DNA of 28,568 nucleotides from Klebsormidium nitens. Its lineage: Eukaryota; Streptophyta; Klebsormidiophyceae; Klebsormidiales; Klebsormidiaceae. The stretch is taken from positions 1 to 28,568 of the forward strand of contig DF236996.1 in NCBI GenBank assembly GCA_000708835.1, in the 5' to 3' direction. Shown here one piece after another: positions 21,601 through 28,568 of the stretch (positions are counted from its first letter, which is position 1; every line of letters starts with the position of its first letter). Made by a program: the position numbers and the translations under genes. The notes under the pieces are model-generated. The model was not told the origin of the DNA. It saw nothing but the letters and a program-made list of their open reading frames with translations, and ran no database searches.

Positions 21601-24280
21601 AGATGAAGTGATGAAGTGAGCGATCCGGGTTGCACCTCTCTCTTTCTATGCTGCACAGAGACCAGGATTTTATGTCCACAGATGGAAACAAACGTCTCAT
21701 CGTTTGGAATCGAACGTTTACTTCCTTAAGGTCTTCTGTTGGAAAAGTTCTTATAGACACCCTGGTCCTCGTGCTGCCCTTTCCCTTCCCTGCTCCTGAG
21801 TTTTCCATGTTGTGGACGGTCGATGTCATTATCCAGTGTTTGGAACGGCATGCTCATTCGTATATAGGCAGACGAACGTTGCCACTTTGTTGTTGCTTCG
21901 TACCAATACATGTCAAACCGCCGGAACGACAACTAATCAACAGCTGAGGGTGTTTTTATGTGCTCATTGTCATCTGCTGCCTATCTTGCGCCACCTGTCT
22001 TGCGGGCACCACCAAGAACGAAACTATGTCGGTTAGGGAGCATGACTCTGGCAATTCTGACATTGTGACCGGGGCGCTTTTGGCAGGCTATTCGAAGACT
22101 ACGAAGAACTCGACTACGCTCGGACAGGAACGAAAGCGACGAAAACGGTATGTACAATAAAAGTGATTTCAATTCAAGCAGGACCCTGCAGACTTGCTGA
22201 TTACGTATGTAGATGTTGACAAATTTCTACTTCCTAGCATTAGAAAGACTCGAATGTTGCTGGAAAGCAACATAACGACATCAGTGCTAAAACCAGAATT
22301 CTGGTCGCCTCTTTGTTGTCCATTCGAAAATTCAGTAAGCGACCTCGTTGTGATGGTCTTGACTGACGAGACAGCTCGTTACTTCCCCGATTCGCAGTCT
22401 TCTTTTAAAACCGTACCAGGGCGCAGTCCCCATAGTATCATCGAAACAAGCTGTCCTCAGGCGGGCTGCATTTCACCAACCCATCTCATGACCCAAACAC
22501 AAAGTTTCGTTGCACACAGGGCGACCATTGGGTTCCAATTCCATCTACGGATCAATGACCAAGTCACCCGGTTAACCGCGAGGTTATCGACTAACCACGA
22601 TCTGACCAGTGCAGGTAGAGCTGCCGGAGGGGCCCCTAGAAATGTTCACGCACGACCAGGAGCCGTTCCTTCGGAAACAAGGCATGCCCACGAAACTAAA
22701 CCGAGGTCAGTGGCCGCCGCCCCCCCCCCTGCGGCGGCATCCGTCTCTCTCCACCAGTGTTTCTGTCCTCCTTTATCTAGTTCTTCTTGTTAAGCAGCCA
22801 GCCGTGTTCAGTCAATTGGAAGGTGAAAGTTTTTTTGTGCAGTCTGATGAAGGACTTAGTATAGCGCATCTGCGACAGAGCGCTTCATTCAGACGTCCGA
22901 CTTTGTTCACTTTGCTAGGGCTGCTTATTCTTGACCGCCAAGAATGTTACAATTACTGAAACAGAACGATTACGCATGGGTCAGTCAACTCCGCTTTCCT
23001 TTAGTTCCCACTCGCTTCGACCGTTGTTCCTAGCTTCTGGGACCCCGTTCGATGGAAGGCCTCCTTATTGGGGGACGCTCGAAATGAAAATTGTTCTGGA
23101 ATTTCGTTCAATGAAAGCATCACTGGCACAGCACACATGGTGCCTTCTCTTTCGCCAAGTCAGGTTCGACATAAGTGCAATTCTGTCGCACTTTGCAAGT
23201 GTCGGCGACCAGAGACGCTGTGGGCGAGCTTTTTAGTCGCCGAAAGTTACGAAGTACAGCACGCCTCCATATCGAATAGGACTGAACGAGAAGTGAAGCT
23301 CGAGGATCTTGACGTTGCCCTTATTTGACACCACTTTCGTTGTTCAGGAGTGGTAGAGCTGGTGTCCGACTTCACGGTGTGTAAAGAAGGGGCGCCGCTC
23401 GCCCCCGAAGCCGCCAGAATACTGGTGAGCCACCTAGCCCTTTCCCCCGCTCTTAATGTTGACGCCAGGTGCCGGACGATTCGAGACCGTTTAGAATCAA
23501 GCTTTGATGAACTCGCAGGTTGTTGAGAGCTTATTATTATCCGTTCGAGTGCGGACTCTGCTAGTTTGCCCTGTCCTGAGAATAGGCCTTAACGTTTTCT
23601 AGGCTGGAGTTAACGTGGATTGATTCTCGTGCTGTAGTCCAAGCAGCATATGCAAGTGGTGATTGAACGTTATAAGACTTGTGGCCGAACACTGCCTCGC
23701 TGGCCAATGACGGGCCCTTGCCTGGATGTTGCCTGATCTTACTAGGAGGAGCCGAAAAGATGCTCATACAAGTTTCTGTCAGTTGAGGAACTAGGAGGAG
23801 CGTTAAAACGTGCCCATAGATACATCTGTCACTTAGGAGATGGAAGCAATGGCCTTTGATTGTGAGTAAAGCGCTCGGAGGGTTACCAAGCAAACCCCTG
23901 TGGCCTTATTGCTTGTCGTTGGGGGGCCCGATGTAACAGCCGCTGGACACGGCTCCACCATGAAATGGCTGGACGTTGTGCACAATCACAGAGGATTCAG
24001 ACAATCTGTATAAGTGTCGGTATCTCGTCCGAGTGGGTTTTCTGTGTTACACCAGTCTAAATCGCTCTCCATCTGCTCTTCGTCTACAGTTTTCCAATCT
24101 AAATAATCGTCTCGTTTCTTGCAGAGGCTACTAGGAGAACAATTGGCAGCCTTTAGAATAACCCCTATAGCGCTCTGGACGAGTGACAGCTTTGAGCTTT
24201 TGGTCAGCGAAGAGGAGGCGGCTCCGGGCGCGCAGGACGATGAAGGGGAGATGGAGGAAGTAGAGACGATAGATATGTAG
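18682..24280 (+). CDS. MRT4: mRNA turnover protein 4 (ribosome assembly factor), 8 exons, 242 aa
   Basis: MRT4 (MRTO4) is a nuclear paralogue of ribosomal stalk protein P0. It holds the P0 site on pre-60S particles until P0 replaces it in late maturation. Exons: 18682-18709, 19177-19342, 21166-21256, 21557-21615, 22087-22147, 22615-22705, 23348-23424, 24125-24280. All are GT-AG, all phases agree, total 729 nt. The protein starts MPKSKRNKVVTLSQTKKKGR, the family's hallmark basic N-terminus, followed by FDEYSSMYVFRYENMRNTKLKEL, FFLGSNKVLQVALGKTDAEEY, GLFFTNLSKDEVM, FEDYEELDYARTGTKATKT, EMFTHDQEPFLRKQGMPTKL, LVSDFTVCKEGAPLAPEAARIL, and an acidic tail ending in METID-type residues (EEVETIDM). Length matches human MRTO4 (239 aa). 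Exon 1 is only 28 nt with GTAAGT as donor. Introns 2 (1.8 kb), 3, 4, 5, 6 and 7 (0.3-0.7 kb) contain no other gene. The gene is complete and unbroken. Confidence 0.95.
20070..20435 (+). repeat. Partial tandem duplication in MRT4 intron 2
   Basis: Two segments about 75 bp long and 290 apart are clearly related, 20070-20145 and 20360-20435. Shared blocks are 'acaatgatga', 'actcgcacctgaga', and 'accttctactcattctgag', the last at 20124 and 20412. Sequence between them is not obviously repeated, so this is either an old duplication of about 290 bp that has decayed unevenly or a dispersed intronic repeat. Confidence 0.7.
24053..24124 (+). repeat. Duplicated acceptor tract before the last MRT4 exon
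   Basis: Two 42-bp units precede the acceptor at 24122-24124. Landmarks are 'cagtctaaatcgctctc' at 24053 and 'caatctaaataatcgtctc' at 24095. Each unit ends in a pyrimidine-rich stretch plus CAG/TACAG, near 24089 and at 24124. The second CAG is the one that continues the MRT4 reading frame. Confidence 0.55.
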
Positions 24281-25835
24281 GTCAAGCAATCGCACAGCCT
24301 TCATAGGACACCTCAACGATCCAAGAAAAGTGATGCGCATTTTTCCGGGATCTTATGTTTCAGCCATTTAGTTAAGAGTTTCCGTTTCTGGCAGCGCAAG
24401 CTTGTGAGCCCACTCCTTGATTCTCGCACATCAGTGTGTGCAACTGATCCCCTTTTGTTGTCACATCTTTCCGCTCTACCTTAAGCTTATGCACAGCGAC
24501 ACTGTGTCGGGTCTTTCGATGAATGCGCGAATGCATCGGATATCTTTCGGTCAAGTAGATTCTTCCAGCCATGATGAATCCTGTCGTGTTTTTGCGGTTG
24601 CCAGGCTCACGGGCGGCGCACATGTATGCATATCAAAATTCTGTCGACGAGACACGGCTCGGCGATCTTATGTGAATCGCTCTCATGACCGTACAGCGCG
24701 AGATTCAGGCCGGCCAGCAATGGTAGCATGCACAAATATACGAATCAAGACGAGAAGAAGGCTGCGATATGTGCGCGGGTGGCGCCAATCAAATGCGTAC
24801 AGCGTATCGTGCAGGGAAGTAAACGAAGATATCGTCATCAAAGCTACGTTGCAGTGCACATGATTGACGGGTCCGGCTCCGAGCTGCAAGTCTACATTCG
24901 ATGATCCGTTGATCCATAGCCGTTCAATCCTATGGCCGGAACTACCCGGCACAGCTAACTATGAGACCAGCGCGGCGCATCAGTGACAGAGGAGGTGTGC
25001 GCTCGCGGCCGCCGGGCACGTGCCAGTCATGATGGACAAACGCACTTGCACAAAGTAGTCGCACTAACGTACTCAAGTCAGCAATTTTCGCTCAAGTTCG
25101 ACCTTAGCTTGCCTAAGAAGTCCTCAATCCGATCTTTATCTAGCGCCCCCTCAGCTTCATCCGTCCGCGGCTCGCTCATCAAAAAAGGCAACCGTCCTGT
25201 CTTTCGCCTTCTACTACTACTCTCAATGAAGAATGACGCCTTTAGGCCAAAGCCAGCCTCGACCTCCTTACATCTGACATGAGTGGAAAATGCTAACCGC
25301 ATAGTCATCCTTCTAATCGTACATGTTCCGCTACACCATAATCCTGCACGTGCACATAATTCACAGTCGTCAACACTCATGATCTGATGCAAGTTTTCAG
25401 AAGGCCACGAACAAAGATCTTGTTCCCTGAACCCCACCCATACTGTCCTTATAAGCATGATTGAGAAACACGCCTCCGGCACCCCATTTGTTTGGCACCC
25501 CATTTCTTTCCACACTTGAAACATCGATATCAGTGACGACTGGCAGCAAAAGAAAACCCGTGATAGCGAGCAGGTAATGACCTAGTCGAAGAGACAAAGT
25601 CTGACCATTCAAATTAGGCGTGCCATCGTTCAACACGGGCAGCACCTGCGACCAAAGCGATCCCGTCTCATACATAACAACAAAAAGAGGACTGGAATCT
25701 CGACCGACGTCTTCAAGCCGGTGAAAAGGCCCCGGTTCCAAAGCACGCTGGTCCGCTCAAAGCGCATCTACGTGCAAAAGCAGTCCTTTTTCAATAGCCT
25801 TCCACTCACCACGATAAGTTTCCGCGCCCGACCGC
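24281..25835. other. Intergenic region with one weak minus-strand exon candidate
   Basis: The MRT4 3' UTR should start here. The only coding-like segment is on the minus strand at about 25078-25280. It would begin after an AG near 25281 and run KEVEAGFGLKASFFIES, then an Arg/Lys-rich patch, then a charged helical end (LDKDRIEDFLGKLRSNL) to a stop at 25078. This looks like the last exon of a protein ending on the cytosolic side of a membrane, but I could not identify a family or a convincing preceding exon. The rest holds nothing I can name. Confidence 0.25.
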
Positions 25836-27510
25836 TTATGGGTGGCCCGCCATAAGCGTGAAGTTCCTCAGCAGCCTATACAGGCGGCTCTTCAGCGGCG
25901 GGTCTTCTTCCACCGTTACGCTCCTCGAGATTTCCACCGTCACCCGAGTCGCCTCCTCTCCGCGGACGTCCCCCCCGGGTTCCGTCACCGGAAGCGGAAC
26001 CGGAACTGGACCGGTCGCGCCCGAGGGCTGCTCCCGGTCCATTGCCGCTGCGATGGCCCTTTGCCGCTCCCCATAGTCCGCCAGGCTCACGTCAGCGTCC
26101 TCCACCGCTTCGACGGCGAACTCTTGGCCCAGGTTTCCGGGCACGATGTCGCCCATCTTCTCCCTGCGTGTGTACCGAAGGTTTTGTCTCGCACATGATC
26201 AAAGAGCGCGAGTTTCAGGAGTCGCAGCAAGCTGTGGCTTCCGAAATGGGATTTGAGATTGACTGGTCTTGAAGACGGTTGATCCAATTGGCTCTTTCAG
26301 GAGTTGCGTGTTTTAGCGAAGGGCACACGTACGGGTTTTCAGCAGCGAATCGGAAGGTATGAAACGTACGTATATTGTTTCGGAAGGTTCGGTGATGCAG
26401 TTGACCTGGTGATGCTTGCCCCTGTGGTTGACAAATTCAAATCAGAAGAGGATCAGGAAGATCTAGTTCTGTCAAGAAAGTACGCCGAGGTCTGTATAGA
26501 AGTACCTTCGCGAGCGAGCCTTCAGAAGGGGGCGCTGAGAAACACCGTCTGCTTCTAAGAAACACCGTCTGCTTCCTTTCAACAGATTCTGTCAACTCCT
26601 CGTATTCGAGGTCGAAGTTTCTGACACAAGCAAGAACGTCAACAGAGAAAAGAATCTACCCTAGCGGATTCTGAAGTACCATGGAACGTGACTCTATCCT
26701 AGCTTTCATTCAGACAACTTCGCAGAACCAGGAAACTGTCAAAGACTAGTTTGAACGGAGTCTCCAATCTATCTTCTTTACCTGTAGTAGACGACTCCCG
26801 GCTCTCGGGGTGCTTTCGTCCCAATCGGATCGACGTCGTGCTCGATCCCCGCGCGAATGATCACCACGCCCCTCCCCGGTGCGCCGGGTCCCCACCTCCC
26901 CACGTACTCATATTTGATGTCGGTTTGCGCCTAGCAGGCAGTGAAATAATCAAGTCAAGCGGAGTGGCTATCAAAATTGGTTCAAATCTCCGCCCAGGGA
27001 ACGGACGGGGGCTCCTTCAGGGATTAAAAGTCAGTCCAAAGCGACGGGTCCAACAAACGATGCATGTGAAAGATGGTAAACGCTCAGAGTCGTATTGTGA
27101 GTTCTGGGGAGCCACTCTGTCTTACTACAAAACAAACAACCTCCCCATTTTCGTTGAGTTGAGCGAGACGATAACGGAGCACCTTCTTTTCAAGTTCATG
27201 GATTTTACAACGTCAAGAATGGCCTGTCTCAACACAGAGTAACAAGTACCTGGTAGGCCTCGGGGGACCAGTGCCGCAGCATTGGTGGAGTCTTGCGCGG
27301 CTGCCCGGGGGGCACAGCGACGCCCGGGTTGCCCGTGGCCATGCCGCGCGCGGACAGCGCACGCCCGGCGGCGGACGCGCGCGCGGCGCCCCGAGCAGTC
27401 GCGACGCCCTGGTCGCCGGTGGCGAAGAGCGCGCGCGGGGCGGAGGGTGCGCGCGGGGCGCAGCGCCGCGCGGAGGCGGCCGCGAGCAGGCTTCGTCTGG
27501 CAGCCAGCAT
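25836..27510 (-). CDS. Unassigned multi-exon gene with mitochondrial-type N-terminus
   Basis: Exon 1 (27510-27250) encodes 87 residues. It starts MLAARRSLLAAASARRCAPR, rich in Arg, Ala and Ser and almost free of acids, as expected of a mitochondrial presequence, and ends in RHWSPEAYQ at CAG|GTACTT. Exon 2 (26930-26782) continues in phase with AQTDIKYEYVGRWGPGAPGR and VVIIRAGIEHDVDPIGTKAP, ending YYR. Exon 3 starts at 26620 (NFDLEYEELTES); its end, probably near 26567 at ACG|GTGTTT, is uncertain. A terminal block, 26163-25836, reads EKMGDIVPGNLGQEFAVEAV and DVSLADYGERQRAIAAAM, then an acidic/Pro stretch and a stop. Exon 3 as drawn does not end in the phase the terminal block needs, so a small exon is missing or one boundary is wrong, and the terminal block might belong to another gene. 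A CAG acceptor just upstream of the ATG, near 27515, suggests a 5' UTR intron. I could not name the family; a weak PIGTKAP resemblance to COX5b was not convincing. Confidence 0.5.
26538..26577 (-). repeat. 20-bp duplication at a donor-like site
   Basis: Two near-identical 20-bp units lie head to tail ('agaaacaccgtctgcttcta' then 'agaaacaccgtctgcttcct' on the plus strand, starting at 26538 and 26558). On the minus strand each contains CAGACG|GTGTTT. This is the most plausible donor for exon 3 of the minus-strand gene, so the duplicated unit carries two alternative donors 20 nt apart. Confidence 0.6.
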
Positions 27511-28568
27511 GTTCCTGTGGAAGAAGGACCACCAGAGAGTCTGATGATTGGAATGATTGGAATTCCTATTTGGTATTCTGACCGTTTAAGAAGGCTTGGA
27601 TTTGTGAAATGGATGAAGCGTGATACGCGAGATTGTCAACGGACGGGGTGCCTCTGTGGATAAGATTACTGAAAGTTAGCGGGCCAAGTCCCGAATCGTT
27701 GCGAGGAAGTTATAAAGAAGCACCTGATCACATTCGCAAGTGACGACAATTAAAAGTACTGGGGATCACGAAGGCATGAAGATCAAATGGTCAACGGTCC
27801 CTTCAAGTCTTTCCAGAGTTTGACGACTTTCTGCGGTTACGCTATCACTGTGTTCGTTTGGAACATCGAAGGATCCTGATTGTTGCCCCGCTTTCTACAG
27901 AGAGACAGCTCAGTACTAGAAGCCACGACATCTTGCTCACGCAGAAACGACTACAGGCTGGTTACACTCCCGAGAATTCGACTAGAACTTTCTTCAAACC
28001 TCGCAGTCAGAAGGAGACCCGAATGCAGCCGCTTGTATCACCTACACTGACGGGAATAACTCGACCAATTGTGCAGAAAACCGTCTTATTGGAAGATGTG
28101 TCAACTCTGACGACCACCGTGGATCTGAGCTGGGCTTCCAGCTCGCACACTAGCATTGTCGTGTACTTGACAATGCAGGTTTCGAGCAGAGCGGTAGCGC
28201 AGCTAACATGGATATGCAAAGGAGCCAGCGAACTCAAACACTAGGAAGGAAGGAAGAAGGAAGAAAGGAAGGAAGGAAGAAGTGACAAAGACACTGAGGC
28301 TGAGGGACAGGAAAGATGCAACGTAGACCTTCATGCACTGCTCTGCCCGGGACTGACCGAATCAAGGACTCTGAGGGCTAGCTCAAAACAAACCTCTTAC
28401 CCTGGAAGTTGTTCGTTGAGCTCAGCATCTCGTACATTAGTCAAGCCTTTAGCGACTTCTATAAATCGATGCGTGGTTTGATATACGGACCACATTCTTG
28501 CAAGTTGACTGCAAAAAGGCCAAGGCCGAAAAGTACAACCCAGAAAAGCTGAGCCGCTTTATGTGGTC
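27511..28568. other. Right-hand flank without a supported gene
   Basis: The first 30 bases probably hold 5' sequence of the minus-strand gene. Open frames in 27858-28244 are not convincing. At the very edge, about 28503-28567 on the plus strand, one frame reads VDCKKAKAEKYNPEKLSRFM, which is coding-like, and may be the first visible exon of a gene that continues outside the window; it is too short to name. Confidence 0.3.
28243..28282 (+). repeat. GGAA/GAA-rich microsatellite
   Basis: A 40-base purine tract of GGAA units interrupted by GAA, with no coding frame. It is a simple-sequence repeat that is likely to vary in length. Confidence 0.85.

Noticed and set aside
25836-26163. TraB-family assignment for the terminal block (VPG..EF.VA..., then a D-V-SLAD-R pattern)
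   Set aside because: The resemblance is limited to a few residues, and the GT.H motif expected at a TraB N-terminus is absent from the upstream exons.
27271-27663. Plus-strand Arg/Gly/Ala-rich ORFs opposite exon 1 of the minus-strand gene
   Set aside because: These are GC-rich shadow frames of the minus-strand presequence exon. The minus-strand frame has the better composition and a phase-matching donor.
1-28568. CRISPR arrays, bacterial operons, rRNA or complete transposons
   Set aside because: The genes are intron-containing and eukaryotic. The short tandem arrays are contiguous duplications without spacers, and no reverse transcriptase or transposase motif was seen in any frame inspected.

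Overview
The window is nuclear DNA from a eukaryote with spliceosomal GT-AG introns. The two best genes are clearly homologous to conserved eukaryotic proteins. The WDR11 homologue matches land-plant WDR11 much more closely than animal WDR11, as I recall those families. Exons are short and GC-rich, and introns are mostly 200-700 nt and less GC-rich. A streptophyte green alga of the Klebsormidium type is a reasonable guess, but the placement is inference.

Layout. (1) 1-706: 5' region of the first gene, with an unassigned 95-codon ORF and a diverged 150-bp tandem duplication whose second copy contains the start codon. (2) 707-10266, plus strand: a complete 13-exon WDR11 gene (1311 aa), rebuilt exon by exon with every splice phase agreeing. 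(3) 10267-12165: no recognisable gene. (4) 12166-14618, minus strand: the 3' half of a glycoside hydrolase family 27 (alpha-galactosidase-like) gene, with intact splice sites but several frame breaks and no visible N-terminal half; probably a decaying pseudogene. (5) 14619-16449: nothing recognised. (6) 16450-16860, minus strand: an intact 136-aa hypothetical protein. (7) 16861-18681: nothing recognised. (8) 18682-24280, plus strand: a complete 8-exon MRT4 (mRNA turnover protein 4, 60S ribosome assembly) gene, 242 aa, with long introns. (9) 24281-25835: a weak possible minus-strand terminal exon, otherwise nothing. (10) 25836-27510, minus strand: a multi-exon gene with an N-terminus resembling a mitochondrial presequence, not assigned to a family. 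(11) 27511-28568: a GGAA-rich microsatellite and possibly the edge of another gene.

The genes are functionally unrelated: WDR11 acts in endosome-to-Golgi trafficking, MRT4 in ribosome assembly, and the GH27 remnant in sugar hydrolysis. The most distinctive signal is structural. Tandem duplications repeatedly sit on exon-intron boundaries: the WDR11 start, the acceptor of exon 5, the donors of exons 9 and 11, a GH27 donor, the last MRT4 acceptor and a donor of the minus-strand gene. This suggests introns here grow, and possibly arise, by local tandem duplication across splice junctions.
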